Shown: positions 25,508-35,186, counted from the first letter of the stretch. The stretch: DNA of 64,000 nt from Pelosinus fermentans DSM 17108 (GCF_000271485.2 NZ_AKVN02000001.1:1616001-1680000); one strand, 5' to 3'. Made by a program: numbers and translations. The notes: a model not told the origin generated them from the letters alone.

Positions 25508-25975
25508 TTATTGGACTGTTACCCAGAGTTCACTGGCCCGAGCCGTTTCTGAGGTGTTTGGAATAACGGTAAGTTTACCTTTACCTGGGGCGATGGCTGT
25601 AAATATGGCTTTACCAGTGTCTGGGCCACCCGTTTCTTGTTTTAGTATATCGCCGACGAAGTATTCACCTGATGAGGTGAAGCGTGTATTCTGGGTAAGA
25701 CCTGGCGTCGGTTCAAGGATTAATTTTTGACCTACTTTTAACATCAGATTATTGGCAGATAACTGTACTTTTTCGTTATCACTGTAGTTATAGACAACTT
25801 TAACATCTTTCAGGTCGTCTACTGGTTTGGTAGGAACGCTTGGAGTTGTTGGGGAAGGATTCGGATCAACAGGAGTAACTGGGTTAAGATTTGTGCATCC
25901 TCCCAGAAAAAGAGCCGCTGATAGGAATAAGCCTATAGTAAGATTCATCCATTTTCGATCTTGCATACTTTTCAT
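25508..25975 (-). CDS. Lipoprotein of unknown function
   Basis: The 155-residue product has a lipoprotein signal (SAALFLGGC, lipid cysteine about residue 27), a Pro/Thr linker (PVTPVDPNPSPTTPSVPTKP) and a C-terminal domain of about 95 residues. That domain (NLMLKVGQKLILEPTPGLTQ...KAIFTAIAPGKGKLTVIP...ELWVTVQ) has the alternating pattern of a small beta sandwich, somewhat like Ig-like or chagasin-type inhibitor domains; I cannot assign it. The ATG has AGGAGG upstream. It is monocistronic and probably anchored to a membrane. Confidence 0.8.
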   Translation of the reverse strand: MKSMQDRKWMNLTIGLFLSAALFLGGCTNLNPVTPVDPNPSPTTPSVPTKPVDDLKDVKVVYNYSDNEKVQLSANNLMLKVGQKLILEPTPGLTQNTRFTSSGEYFVGDILKQETGGPDTGKAIFTAIAPGKGKLTVIPNTSETARASELWVTVQ

Positions 25976-26487
25976 AAGAACCTCCTATTGTCATTTACAG
26001 TAGATTATGTAGATTACCTATAGATTTACCTAAAATGATGATAATATGCAAATTTTTTAACAGTATTTGATGTTTTAAGAAGGTCATTTGAATAGCAGGT
26101 ATTATTATAATGATAATAAACATTGTTTAAGGTTTAAATTTTAACTTCTATATAAAATAGGCAGGGGATTAGAAATGAAGGAAGAATGTATATTTAATGC
26201 GGGTATAATAAAAAATCCTGCCTGCTTCTTTACCAACTTGGCACAAGCCAAGTCTTTTCTTATAAGTAGAGAGCGTATAGTGTTATAGGTAGAAAAAGAC
26301 AAGCGGTATGAACCACAAAGGCACAATGCCGCTGCTGCGGCACACAAAGGAGTGTACAAAAAAGTATAACTAAAACCCTTTGTGTCCTTTGCGTCTTTGT
26401 GGTTCAAATGGTTTTAGTTTTTCACCGTGCAGTGTTTTCTTATTATCATTCTTAGGTAGATATTCTTGTATCAGGAGGAGGATAATT
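25976..26487. other. 512-base gap with inverted repeats, no gene
   Basis: An inverted repeat with arms GGCAGGGGATT (26161 on) and AAAATCCTGCC (ending 26222) encloses about 45 bases. It is followed by dispersed-repeat copy 6. The only longer open frame (26141-26407, minus) runs through both repeats and lacks a ribosome site. The region before 26130 is AT-rich promoter sequence for the flanking divergent genes. Confidence 0.6.
26309..26408. repeat. Dispersed repeat, CTTTGCG type, full copy (copy 6)
   Basis: TGAACCACAAAGGCACAA (left) pairs with TTTGCGTCTTTGTGGTTCA (right). A short inner palindrome TGCCGCTGCTGCGGCA near the left arm is unique to this copy. Confidence 0.75.
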
Positions 26488-27471
26488 ATGGTTCGCTTTG
26501 GTGTAGTAGGTACGAGTCGGATTGTTGATGATTTTATTCGGTGTGCCAGACTGCATAGTGAATTTTCCTTAGAGGCTGTTTATTCCAGAACGGAAGAGCA
26601 GGGGAGGCTTTTTGCAGAACGCCATGGGGTGAAAAATCGGTTTACTTCTTTACAGGAGATGGCCCAGAGCAATCAAATCGACGCAGTATACATAGCGAGT
26701 CCTAATGCCTTACATGCCAAGCAGGCGGTACTGCTGATGTCTCATGGAAAGCATGTGCTTTGTGAAAAGCCCATTGCTTCTAATCGCAAGGAACTATCCA
26801 TGATGATAGAGTCTTCACGGCAGCATCAGGTACTATTAATGGAGGCAATGAAAAGTACTTTTTTGCCAAATTTTCAGGCTGTTAGGCAATACCTTCATAA
26901 AATCGGTGCAGTGAGAAAATTCTTTTCAAACTTTTGCCAATATTCATCTAGATATGACGCCTATAAGACGGGAGAAGTGCCAAATGCTTTTAATCCTGTA
27001 TTATCGAATGGGTCGATCATGGATATTGGCGTTTACTGTATCTATCCTGCTATCTATCTTTTTGGCAAACCAGAGAAGGTGATAGCGAACGGGATTATGT
27101 TAGACTCTGGCGTTGATGGTGCAGGCAGTATTGTTCTTCACTATCCTGATAAGGAAGTTATCATATCTCATTCGAAGATTACCAATTCCCAAGTCAGCAA
27201 TGAAATACAGGGGGAAGAAGGCAGCATTGTAATTGATAAAATATCAACACCGAAAGTGGTAAAAATCTTTTATAATAATGGCTCAATTGAGGATATTGGG
27301 CAAGAACAATGTAATGATTTTATGTATTATGAGGTAAAGGAGTTTATTTATTTAATAAACAATCATAAAATAGAGTCAACTATGAATTCCTTGCAGCTAT
27401 CTTTAGATGTAATGGAAGTCATGGATGATTGCAGAAAGCAAATCGGTCTTGTTTTTCCAGCAGATGTGTAA
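26488..27471 (+). CDS. Gfo/Idh/MocA family oxidoreductase
   Basis: The 327-residue product has an N-terminal Rossmann fold (RFGVVGTSRIVDDF, then YIASPNALHAKQAVLLM) and the family lysine motif HVLCEKPIASN, followed by the C-terminal alpha/beta substrate domain (NGSIMDIGVYCIYPAIYLFG). Members oxidise or reduce sugars and related compounds with NAD(P). The ATG at 26488 follows AGGAGGAGG by 7 bases; the upstream in-frame extension is inside repeat DNA. It is monocistronic, and no neighbouring gene points to a substrate. Confidence 0.9.
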   Translation: MVRFGVVGTSRIVDDFIRCARLHSEFSLEAVYSRTEEQGRLFAERHGVKNRFTSLQEMAQSNQIDAVYIASPNALHAKQAVLLMSHGKHVLCEKPIASNRKELSMMIESSRQHQVLLMEAMKSTFLPNFQAVRQYLHKIGAVRKFFSNFCQYSSRYDAYKTGEVPNAFNPVLSNGSIMDIGVYCIYPAIYLFGKPEKVIANGIMLDSGVDGAGSIVLHYPDKEVIISHSKITNSQVSNEIQGEEGSIVIDKISTPKVVKIFYNNGSIEDIGQEQCNDFMYYEVKEFIYLINNHKIESTMNSLQLSLDVMEVMDDCRKQIGLVFPADV

Positions 27472-27628
27472 AAATATAGGTGTGACTAAATACAATTGCA
27501 GCGTTATTTGACAAAAATGACGAATACATTGGTTTTTGACGTATGTCTTGCCTTTACAGTTTTACATATTTCATATATATTATGTCTTATACCCTTGTAA
27601 TGGGACGCAATTATCTAAGTATCTCTAG

Positions 27629-27634
27629 TATAAT
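27629..27634 (+). promoter_or_regulatory. Likely -10 box of the kor operon
   Basis: TATAAT lies 27 bases upstream of the korD start. The -35 region is poor. The stretch from AGTAT through the ribosome site is repeated with few changes in front of the ferredoxin fragment at 36949. Confidence 0.5.
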
Positions 27635-27660
27635 ACAAGAGAATGATGGAGGTGAAAGGT

Positions 27661-27846
27661 ATGGCTATAAAAACCATAGGAAAGCATTGTAAGGGCTGTG
27701 GAGTTTGTGTAACTTTCTGTCCTAAACAAGTATTAGGGTTAGATGCTCTAGGCAAGATTACAATTGTAGATGAAACAAAATGTATTACCTGTAAACAATG
27801 TGAAATGCGTTGTCCTGATTATGCAATATTTATAGAAAAAAAATAA
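27661..27846 (+). CDS. korD: 2-oxoacid:ferredoxin oxidoreductase, ferredoxin subunit
   Basis: The 61-residue product is a 2[4Fe-4S] ferredoxin with both cluster motifs: CKGCGVCVTFCP and CITCKQCEMRCP. It is the delta subunit that takes electrons from the thiamine-diphosphate enzyme encoded by the next three genes. The ATG at 27661 follows GGAGGTG; the track-like longer start would lie in the promoter. A 15-base gap leads to korA. A near-identical 5' fragment of this gene occurs at 36949. Confidence 0.93.
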   Translation: MAIKTIGKHCKGCGVCVTFCPKQVLGLDALGKITIVDETKCITCKQCEMRCPDYAIFIEKK

Positions 27847-27861
27847 GGGAGTGATTTATAA

Positions 27862-28989
27862 GTGGCAAAGGTACTGCTCTTGCAAGGAAATCAAGCTTGT
27901 GCTGAAGGTGCGATCGCTGCGGGTGTTACGTTTTTCGCAGGTTATCCGATTACACCATCAACGGAAATTGCTGAGATAATGGCGAAACGCCTGCCAGAAG
28001 TTGGTGGCAAATTTATTCAAATGGAAGATGAGATTGCAGGCATTGGAGCGATTGTTGGTGCTTCTCTGACTGGTAAAAAAGTATTGACAGCTACAAGTGG
28101 TCCTGGTTTTTCTTTAAAACAAGAATTTATTGGATATGCAACGATTGCAGAAGTTCCCATTGTAATCGCCAATGTACAGCGGGTAGGTCCGAGTACCGGA
28201 CAACCGACAGCTCCTGCCCAAGGAGATATGATGCAGGCAAGATGGGGAACCCACGGTGATCACCCTGTTATTGCTCTGACTCCAGCAAGTGTGCCAGAGT
28301 GCTTTACTCTGACCATTAAGGCTTATGAACTATCAGAAAAATATCGCATGCCTGTTCTATTGATGCTAGATGAGATCATTGGACATATGCGTGAAAAAAT
28401 AGAGATTCCTGATTATGATACCATTGAAAAACCTGTCCGCAAGGGTCCACGAGTAGGCCCTAATGAGTTTAAAGCCTATGAGCCGGATAGTGATGGTGTA
28501 CCTCCTATGGCTGATTTCGGTACAGGCTATCGCTATCATGTAACTGGCTTAGTACATGATGAAACAGGCTTCCCCAATGGGTCTCCCGCAGCCACTGAAA
28601 AGCTTCTTAAAAGACTGCATGAGAAGGTAGAACGTGATATTGATAATATCACTATGTATGAAGAATATAAACTGGATGATGCTGAAATTGCGATTGTGAC
28701 CTATGGGGGAACTGCGCGTTCTGCATATGCAGCGATTGATATGGCTCGTGAAGAAGGTATTAAGGTAGGCATGTTCCGCCTAATTTCCGTATGGCCTTTC
28801 CCTGAAAAAGAGATTGCCCAATTGGCCCAGAAAGTGAAAGTGATTGTTGTTCCTGAGCTTAACTACGGTCAAATGGTGGGTGAAGTCAAAAAAGCTGCGG
28901 AAGGCAAAGTGCCAGTAAAACCAATGTCCAAATATGACTCTGAGCCAATTTCACCAAAAGAATTATTAGCATTTGTGAAAAATCTTTAA
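27862..28989 (+). CDS. korA: 2-oxoacid:ferredoxin oxidoreductase subunit alpha (2-oxoglutarate type)
   Basis: The 375-residue product has the pyrimidine-binding domain of the enzyme (GNQACAEGAIAAGVTFFAGYPITPSTEIAE; EDEIAGIGAIVGASLTGKKVLTATSGPGFSL) and the C-terminal transketolase-like domain (VVPELNYGQMVGEVKKAAEG). The separate alpha, beta, gamma and delta genes and sequence flavour match KorABCD, which forms succinyl-CoA from 2-oxoglutarate with ferredoxin or runs in reverse. A 2-oxoisovalerate enzyme is the main alternative. GTG is the start, with GGGAGTG upstream. Confidence 0.9.
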   Translation: MAKVLLLQGNQACAEGAIAAGVTFFAGYPITPSTEIAEIMAKRLPEVGGKFIQMEDEIAGIGAIVGASLTGKKVLTATSGPGFSLKQEFIGYATIAEVPIVIANVQRVGPSTGQPTAPAQGDMMQARWGTHGDHPVIALTPASVPECFTLTIKAYELSEKYRMPVLLMLDEIIGHMREKIEIPDYDTIEKPVRKGPRVGPNEFKAYEPDSDGVPPMADFGTGYRYHVTGLVHDETGFPNGSPAATEKLLKRLHEKVERDIDNITMYEEYKLDDAEIAIVTYGGTARSAYAAIDMAREEGIKVGMFRLISVWPFPEKEIAQLAQKVKVIVVPELNYGQMVGEVKKAAEGKVPVKPMSKYDSEPISPKELLAFVKNL

Positions 28990-29008
28990 TTTAGGGAGGT
29001 AAAATAGA

Positions 29009-29827
29009 TTGGAAAAATTAATTGAAAAATACTATCGCCCTCGCTTGCCGCATATTTGGTGTCCAGGCTGTGGCAATGGTATTGTTACCAGTTCTATTAT
29101 AAAAGCGATTGATAAACTAGGACTTGATCAGGATAAAACCGTAATTGTATCCGGTATCGGCTGTTCCTCAAGAGCATCAGGTTATCTGAATTTTGATACG
29201 GTTCATTCGCTGCATGGTCGTGCGCTGCCTGTAGCTACGGGTATTAAACTGGCTGATCCTGAACTAAATGTAATTGTTATTACTGGTGATGGAGACGGCA
29301 CTGCCATAGGCGGTAATCATTTCATCCACACTGCTCGCCGTAACATTAATTTAACGGTTATTCTATTCAATAACAACATTTATGGCATGACAGGCGGTCA
29401 ATATTCACCACTAACGCCAACGGATAGTAAAGCAACAACTGCGCCTTATGGCACCTTAGAACGTGCGTTTGATATTGCAGAATTGGCAAAAGCTGCTGGC
29501 GCTACCTATGTAGCTCGGGGCACGGCTTTTCATGCCAATATGCTGGTAGACGTGATCGCCAAGGGTATTAGTCATGATGGATTTTCTTTGATTGAGGCCG
29601 TGACCCAATGTCCGATCTATTTCGGTCGTCAAAACAAAAAAGGCGATGCATCTGCGATGCTTAAAACCCAGCGTGATAATGCGGTTACAGTAGAAGCAGC
29701 TAAAAAACTAAGTCCGGAACAACTGGAAGGAAAATTCAAAATCGGTGTGCTGCATCAAAGTGAGGCACCGGAATATACAAAACAATACCAAGGAATTATT
29801 GATAGAGCACAGAAAGGAGCTAAATAA
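29009..29827 (+). CDS. korB: 2-oxoacid:ferredoxin oxidoreductase subunit beta
   Basis: The 272-residue product binds thiamine diphosphate: HIWCPGCGNGIVTSSIIKA, the cluster or cofactor-contact GIGCSSRASGYL, and the Mg-ThDP motif GDGDGTAIGGNHFIHTARRN...NNNIYGMTGGQYSPLTP. The TTG start lies 8 bases after GGGAGGT. It is the catalytic partner of KorA. Confidence 0.92.
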   Translation: MEKLIEKYYRPRLPHIWCPGCGNGIVTSSIIKAIDKLGLDQDKTVIVSGIGCSSRASGYLNFDTVHSLHGRALPVATGIKLADPELNVIVITGDGDGTAIGGNHFIHTARRNINLTVILFNNNIYGMTGGQYSPLTPTDSKATTAPYGTLERAFDIAELAKAAGATYVARGTAFHANMLVDVIAKGISHDGFSLIEAVTQCPIYFGRQNKKGDASAMLKTQRDNAVTVEAAKKLSPEQLEGKFKIGVLHQSEAPEYTKQYQGIIDRAQKGAK

Positions 29828-29828
29828 T

Positions 29829-30356
29829 ATGATTGAAATGCGTTTATCTGGCTCTGGCGGACAGGGATTAATTTTGGCAGGCATTATTTTAGCAGAAGCA
29901 GCCTTACTTGATGGTAAGATGGCTATTCAGTCTCAGTCTTATGGACCAGAGGCAAGAGGCGGTGCTAGTAAATCAGAAGTTATTATTTCGGAAAAAGCAA
30001 TCCACTATCCAAAAGTAACTAATCCTAATCTTGTTTTGGCAATGACCCAGGAAGCGGTGGATAAGTACTCAAAGGATTTACCTGCTGATGGCATATTGAT
30101 GATAGATACAACCTTTGTCAAAAAAGTACCAGATCATTTGAAAAATGTATATCATCTTCCCATTACGGAAAGAGTGACAGCAGAGCTTGGAAAGGCACTA
30201 TTTGCGAATATTGTTGCTTTAGGAGCGATTGTAGCCACAACGAAAGCAGTGAGTGTTGAATCCATTACAACAGCGATTCTTCACCGAGTTCCAAAGGGGA
30301 CAGAAGACATTAACAAACGTGCTCTTGAACTTGGCATAGCATTAGCTGCTAAATAG
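29829..30356 (+). CDS. korC: 2-oxoacid:ferredoxin oxidoreductase subunit gamma
   Basis: The 175-residue product begins with the family signature MRLSGSGGQGLILAGIILAEAA and contains SQSYGPEARGGASKSEVIIS. It is the coenzyme-A-binding gamma subunit. The ATG at 29829 is one base after the korB stop, with AAAGGAG upstream. This completes the korDABC operon. Confidence 0.92.
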   Translation: MIEMRLSGSGGQGLILAGIILAEAALLDGKMAIQSQSYGPEARGGASKSEVIISEKAIHYPKVTNPNLVLAMTQEAVDKYSKDLPADGILMIDTTFVKKVPDHLKNVYHLPITERVTAELGKALFANIVALGAIVATTKAVSVESITTAILHRVPKGTEDINKRALELGIALAAK

Positions 30357-30427
30357 AGAGAGCGTTTCATAGATTTCGATTCGTTAGGTTGGTTTTGTAA
30401 TAAAGGAAGTAGACGTTTTAGAAACGT

Positions 30428-30505
30428 TGAACCGCAGAGGACACAGAGGACACAGAGAGGTATTTTTTACCTTATCTATCGTTTCTCTGTGTTCTCTTTT
30501 TATTT
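30428..30505. repeat. Dispersed repeat, CTCTGCG type, right arm truncated (copy 7)
   Basis: GAACCGCAGAGGACACAGAGG (split here as left arm) with the centre TTTTTTACCTTATCTATCGTTTC is nearly identical to copy 1. The right arm stops after TCTCTGTGTTCTC, without the CTCTGCGGTTC end. Confidence 0.8.
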
Positions 30506-30547
30506 TTACGATGTTTTAACTGAATATTTTTACAAATCTTGTATGGC

Positions 30548-30576
30548 TTGACACGCCGTAGAAAAAAGAATAAAAT
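30548..30576 (+). promoter_or_regulatory. Sigma-A-type promoter of the suf operon
   Basis: TTGACA (30548-30553), a 17-base spacer and TAAAAT (30571-30576) give a near-consensus promoter about 98 bases before sufC. Confidence 0.8.
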
Positions 30577-30673
30577 AAATTTAATTCCCAGCAATTCACT
30601 ATGAATACTAGGGATTAAACCCTGAAAATAGTTAAAAATAATAAATGATAGATAGAAATAATGAGGTGAAATA

Positions 30674-31453
30674 ATGGCAGAAAAACTCTTAGCAATTCAT
30701 GGGTTACACGCAGCCGTTGAAGGCAAAGAAATCTTAAAAGGCTTGAATATTGAAATCAATAAGGGCGAAGTTCATGTTATTATGGGTCCTAACGGTTCCG
30801 GCAAATCGACGTTAGTGAATTTGATTATGGGCCATCCAAAGTATGAAATAACTGCTGGTTCCATTGCTTTTGAGGGGGAAGACATTACAGCTTTAAAAAC
30901 CTTCGAAAGAGCCAGAAAAGGAATCTTTCTATCTTTCCAAAATCCTGAAGAAATACCTGGGATAACGGTAGAAAATTTATTGCGGACAGCGAAAAATGCC
31001 ATAACTGGTGAAACTATAAAAATTATGGCTTTTAAGAAAGAGCTGAAACAAGCTATGGAGACCTTGAAAATAGATAATACATATGCAGCACGACATGTAA
31101 ACGTCGGCTTTTCAGGCGGAGAAAAGAAAAGAAATGAAATATTACAAATGATGATGCTCAATCCGCAATTGGCCATGCTGGATGAAACGGATTCGGGCCT
31201 GGATATTGATGCTGTTCGTATTGTTTCCTCAGGGGTAAAACACTTTAAAAACGAACAGAATGCAATTTTAATTATCACACATAATACCAAGATTCTTGAG
31301 CAATTAGACGTAGATTATGTTCACATCTTAATGAACGGGAAAATTCTCCAGACGGGTGATGCTTCCTTGATATCCCAAATCAATGAAAATGGTTTTCTAC
31401 ATCTGGGAGGAGACGCTCTGGATTCAGGTGAGGTGAATACGCTCCATGGATAA
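30674..31453 (+). CDS. sufC: Fe-S cluster assembly ATPase SufC
   Basis: The 259-residue ABC-type ATPase has Walker A GPNGSGKST, Q-loop FLSFQNPEEIPGIT, signature NVGFSGGEKKRNEILQMM and Walker B LAMLDETDSGLDID, all typical of SufC. It drives conformational change in the SufBCD scaffold complex in the cytoplasm. It is the first gene of sufCBDSU, the usual Firmicute order, and overlaps sufB by eight bases. No SufR/IscR regulator gene is adjacent. Confidence 0.96.
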   Translation: MAEKLLAIHGLHAAVEGKEILKGLNIEINKGEVHVIMGPNGSGKSTLVNLIMGHPKYEITAGSIAFEGEDITALKTFERARKGIFLSFQNPEEIPGITVENLLRTAKNAITGETIKIMAFKKELKQAMETLKIDNTYAARHVNVGFSGGEKKRNEILQMMMLNPQLAMLDETDSGLDIDAVRIVSSGVKHFKNEQNAILIITHNTKILEQLDVDYVHILMNGKILQTGDASLISQINENGFLHLGGDALDSGEVNTLHG

Positions 31454-32852
31454 GAAGAAGACTGTTATTGAGGATATTGACCGAGGTCTTTATGATATTA
31501 AAAATGAAGATCACTATCGTTATAAAGCTTCAAAAGGATTAACTTCTCAAATTGTGCTGGATATTTCCAAAGAAAAGAATGATCCGGAATGGATGCGAGA
31601 ATTTCGCCTTCGTTCTTTGGAAATTTATAATCAAATACCAATGCCGACATGGGGGCCCTCTCTGCACGAACTGGATATGGATGATATTGTTACCTATGTT
31701 CGTCCAGATACAGAAATGAAGGGTAAGTGGCATGAGGTTCCTGATGATATTAAAGATACATTTGAACGTTTGGGAATTCCCCAGGCTGAACGAGAATCAT
31801 TAGCTGGTGTAGGAGCTCAGTACGATTCTGAAGTAGTTTACCACAGCGTCAAAGAAGAACTGGTTAAGCAAGGTGTAGTCTACACCGATATGGAAAGTGC
31901 CCTAAGAGAGTATGAGCCTATGATTAAGGAATATTTCATGAAGCTTGTTACACCAAATGATCATAAATTTGTAGCTCTGCATGGGGCTGTTTGGTCAGGT
32001 GGTTCCTTTGTCTATGTTCCGCCTGGTGTTCAAGTGGAAATACCGCTGCAGTCTTATTTTCGTTTGAATTCCCCAGGGGCAGGGCAGTTTGAGCATACAT
32101 TAATTATTGTGGATAAAGGGGCGAAGCTTCATTTTATTGAAGGCTGTTCGGCTCCTAAATATAATGTTATGAATCTGCATGCAGGATGCGTCGAGTTATA
32201 CATAAAAGAAGATGCGAGTCTGCGCTACTCTACCATCGAAAACTGGTCGAGAAATATGCTGAATTTAAATACTAAACGTGCCTTGGTCGAAAAAAATGGC
32301 AGCATTGAATGGGTTTCTGGTTCTTTTGGTTCTAAGATTTCCATGCTGTATCCCCGTAGTATTCTCAAGGGAGAAGGAGCACGAGCAGAGTTTAACGGCG
32401 TCACTTTTGCGGCTGGCGGGCAGGTGCTGGATACAGGGGCGGCTGTGATTCATGCAGCACCGTATACCTCTTCCAATATTAATTCCCGGTCTATTTCCAA
32501 AGGCGGAGGAGTTGCTGTTTATCGTGGTGCGGTAAAAGTAGCACCTAACGCTCACCATTGCAAATCCTTGGTAAGCTGCGAATCTTTAATGCTTGATGAT
32601 CTTTCTCGTTCTGATACTCTGCCGGTCATTGATATTCAAAATGATGAGGTAGATATTGGTCATGAAGCCAAAATTGGCAGAATCAGCGAGGAGGCTATTT
32701 TTTATCTCATGAGCCGGGGTATTAGTGAGCAAGAAGCTAAAGCCATGATTGTAAGAGGGTTTGCAGAACCGATTGCCAAGGAACTTCCCTTGGAATATGC
32801 TGTGGAAATGAATAATTTAATTAATATAGAACTGGAAGGCACCATTGGATAG
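31446..32852 (+). CDS. sufB: Fe-S cluster scaffold protein SufB
   Basis: The 468-residue product has the SufB N-terminal region (KASKGLTSQIVLDISKEKND) and the beta-helix core with WSGGSFVYVPPGVQVEIPLQ, FIEGCSAPKYN and KSLVSCESLMLDDLSRSDTLP, the last holding a conserved cluster-ligand cysteine. It is the scaffold on which Fe-S clusters are built. It is 11 bases from sufD. Length is normal (about 465). Confidence 0.97.
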   Translation: MDKKKTVIEDIDRGLYDIKNEDHYRYKASKGLTSQIVLDISKEKNDPEWMREFRLRSLEIYNQIPMPTWGPSLHELDMDDIVTYVRPDTEMKGKWHEVPDDIKDTFERLGIPQAERESLAGVGAQYDSEVVYHSVKEELVKQGVVYTDMESALREYEPMIKEYFMKLVTPNDHKFVALHGAVWSGGSFVYVPPGVQVEIPLQSYFRLNSPGAGQFEHTLIIVDKGAKLHFIEGCSAPKYNVMNLHAGCVELYIKEDASLRYSTIENWSRNMLNLNTKRALVEKNGSIEWVSGSFGSKISMLYPRSILKGEGARAEFNGVTFAAGGQVLDTGAAVIHAAPYTSSNINSRSISKGGGVAVYRGAVKVAPNAHHCKSLVSCESLMLDDLSRSDTLPVIDIQNDEVDIGHEAKIGRISEEAIFYLMSRGISEQEAKAMIVRGFAEPIAKELPLEYAVEMNNLINIELEGTIG

Positions 32853-32863
32853 GGGATGATGAT

Positions 32864-33967
32864 ATGGAAAAACTACAGAAGAATATAAATCCGATTCCAG
32901 TAAAAACCTGGAATTGGCTAGGTGTTAATACTGCTGTCCTTGAAGCTGATATTCCTGCTATAACGGATTACTCCAAGCAGCCTGTAACGAAAGGCTCAGA
33001 AAAGGGCGTAACCATTACAGATATCCGCTTGCATAGAGATACTATTAAATTTATGGAAAAGAAAATGGATGCGGGCGCAAGTGAGGAAATGAGAGACTTT
33101 GTTAAGAAGAACCACAACAGCGGTTATTTCATTGAAATAGAAGAAGGGGAGAAAATAGAAACTCCTATTATCCTTCAATATGACTTAGATGAGGAAAACC
33201 CAACCCTGATAGATGACCACTTTATCCTTGCTCATGAAAACAGCGAGGCGACCATTATCATCAACTATACATCGTCCTGTATTCAAAACGGTTTCCACAG
33301 TGGTGTGACTAAAGTCTTTGCTCAAAAAGGAGCCGTTGTTCATTTAATTAAAGTGCAAATGCTGGCTGACCAAGATACTCATGTCGATGCCATTAGTGCG
33401 ATCACTGATGAAAAAGGACAGATTGATTTTACCTTGATAGAACTAGGTGCCCTACAAACCATTACAGGCTGTCGAACACAATTGGTGGGGAAAAACAGCA
33501 CTGGAACGATTCATTCTCTCTATTTTGGTGATAAGAATCGTAAAATTGATATTAATTATGTACAGACCCATCAAGCCCCAGAATCTTTGAGCAGCATAGA
33601 AGCACGAGGCGTACTCTTAGATCACAGTCAAAAAGTCTTTAAAGGCACATTAGATTTTATTAAGGGGTCCAGCGGCTCTAAAGGCAAAGAAGAGGAATAT
33701 ACGGTTTTATTAAGTCCAAACGTACGAAATCGCTCGACACCACTGATGCTGTGCGGAGAAGATGCGGTTGAAGGACAGCATGCTGTCAGCACAGGAAAAA
33801 TGGATGAAAATAAACTCTTTTATCTAATGAGCAGAGGGCTTAGTGATGTAGAAGCAAAAAAATTAATTATCGAGGCTGACTTTCAGCCTATTCTGGAAAA
33901 AATACCAGTGATCGAATTGAGAGATGCAATCTCTACGTATTTAAGGAGGCGGCTACATCATGTCTAA
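32864..33967 (+). CDS. sufD: Fe-S cluster assembly protein SufD
   Basis: The 367-residue product is a SufB paralogue with the shared C-terminal SufBD core (KGTLDFIKGSSGSKGKEEEY, LCGEDAVEGQHAVSTGKMDENKLFYLMSRGLSDVEAKKLI). It pairs with SufB in the scaffold. The stop overlaps the sufS start by eight bases. It is somewhat shorter than typical SufD of about 430 residues. Confidence 0.95.
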   Translation: MEKLQKNINPIPVKTWNWLGVNTAVLEADIPAITDYSKQPVTKGSEKGVTITDIRLHRDTIKFMEKKMDAGASEEMRDFVKKNHNSGYFIEIEEGEKIETPIILQYDLDEENPTLIDDHFILAHENSEATIIINYTSSCIQNGFHSGVTKVFAQKGAVVHLIKVQMLADQDTHVDAISAITDEKGQIDFTLIELGALQTITGCRTQLVGKNSTGTIHSLYFGDKNRKIDINYVQTHQAPESLSSIEARGVLLDHSQKVFKGTLDFIKGSSGSKGKEEEYTVLLSPNVRNRSTPLMLCGEDAVEGQHAVSTGKMDENKLFYLMSRGLSDVEAKKLIIEADFQPILEKIPVIELRDAISTYLRRRLHHV

Positions 33968-35186
33968 TAATTACGTCAATGATTTTCCTATCTTGCAAAA
34001 AACGATGAATGGAAAACGGCTTGTTTACCTTGATAATGGGGCTACCACTCAAAAACCTCTTTCGGTCATCAATGCTGTTCAGGAATATTATGCAGCCTTT
34101 AATGCCAATCCCCATCGGGGTGCTTACGAGTTAAGTGTTAAGGCTACTCAAATTTATGAAGATGCTCGAGAGAAGGTTAGAAAGTTCCTAGGGGCAGAAA
34201 AAACAAGTGAAATTATTTTCACTAAGAATGCCACTGAGTCTTTGAATTTATTGGCTTATAGCTATGGTATGACCTTTATTAATCCCGGTGATGAAATTGT
34301 TATTTCCATTGCTGAGCATCACAGTAATATTGTGCCTTGGCAGCAGGTGGCGAAAGCGAAGGGAGCTACCTTACAATATTTGTATGTGAATGAAGCAGGC
34401 GTTCTGACAGATGAGGAAATCGAAAAGAAAATTAGCAGCAAAACCAAAGTCGTAGCGGTTACCCAGGTATCAAATGTGCTTGGAATAATCAACCCCATTG
34501 AAAAGATTGTGCATAAGGCGCATAGTGTGGGGGCTGTTGTGATTGTTGATGGTGCACAAAGTGTTCCTCATTTTGCCGTGGATGTAAGAGCATTGGATGT
34601 TGATTTCTTAGTCTTCTCGGGACATAAGATGCTGGCTCCTATGGGGGTTGGCGTGCTATACGGCAAAGAGCATTTGCTGGATAAAATGCCGCCTTTCTTA
34701 AGCGGCGGCGATATGATTGAGTATGTATGGGAGCAGGATACTTCTTTTGCACCACTGCCAGCTAAATTTGAAGCGGGAACTCAAAATGTGGGAGGAGTCT
34801 TAGGACTTTCAGCAGCCATAGACTACATTGAGAAGGTTGGTTTTTCCAATATAGAACAGATTGAAGAAGAATTAATTCATTATGCGATACCAAAGCTTCA
34901 ACAGCTACCTTTTATTACTCTTTATGGATGTGATGATCTTTCGAAAAAGACCGGGGTAATATCTTTTAATGTAAAAGATATTCATCCTCATGATGTATCC
35001 TCCATTTTGGATGCCGATGGAGTTGCTATACGAGCTGGTCATCATTGTGCCCATCCTTTGATGCAATATCTTGGAGTGAATGCAACATGTCGTGCTAGTT
35101 TCTATTTTTATAATACACGTGAAGATGTAGATGCATTAATAAATGCCTTAGGACGTGTCAGGGGAGTGCTTGGCTATGGATCTTAG
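33960..35186 (+). CDS. sufS: Cysteine desulfurase SufS
   Basis: The 408-residue product is a group II cysteine desulfurase that supplies sulfur from cysteine. Visible are YLDNGATTQKP, the PLP-contact AEHHSNIVPWQ, VDGAQSVPH, the PLP lysine in FSGHKMLAPMG and the catalytic cysteine in NATCRASFYFYNT. It overlaps sufU by 11 bases, matching the SufS-SufU sulfur-transfer pair of Firmicutes. Confidence 0.96.
   Translation: MSNNYVNDFPILQKTMNGKRLVYLDNGATTQKPLSVINAVQEYYAAFNANPHRGAYELSVKATQIYEDAREKVRKFLGAEKTSEIIFTKNATESLNLLAYSYGMTFINPGDEIVISIAEHHSNIVPWQQVAKAKGATLQYLYVNEAGVLTDEEIEKKISSKTKVVAVTQVSNVLGIINPIEKIVHKAHSVGAVVIVDGAQSVPHFAVDVRALDVDFLVFSGHKMLAPMGVGVLYGKEHLLDKMPPFLSGGDMIEYVWEQDTSFAPLPAKFEAGTQNVGGVLGLSAAIDYIEKVGFSNIEQIEEELIHYAIPKLQQLPFITLYGCDDLSKKTGVISFNVKDIHPHDVSSILDADGVAIRAGHHCAHPLMQYLGVNATCRASFYFYNTREDVDALINALGRVRGVLGYGS

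Noticed and set aside
26141-26407. Minus-strand 88-codon frame between the lipoprotein and Gfo/Idh/MocA genes
   Set aside because: It reads through two repeat elements and has no ribosome site.
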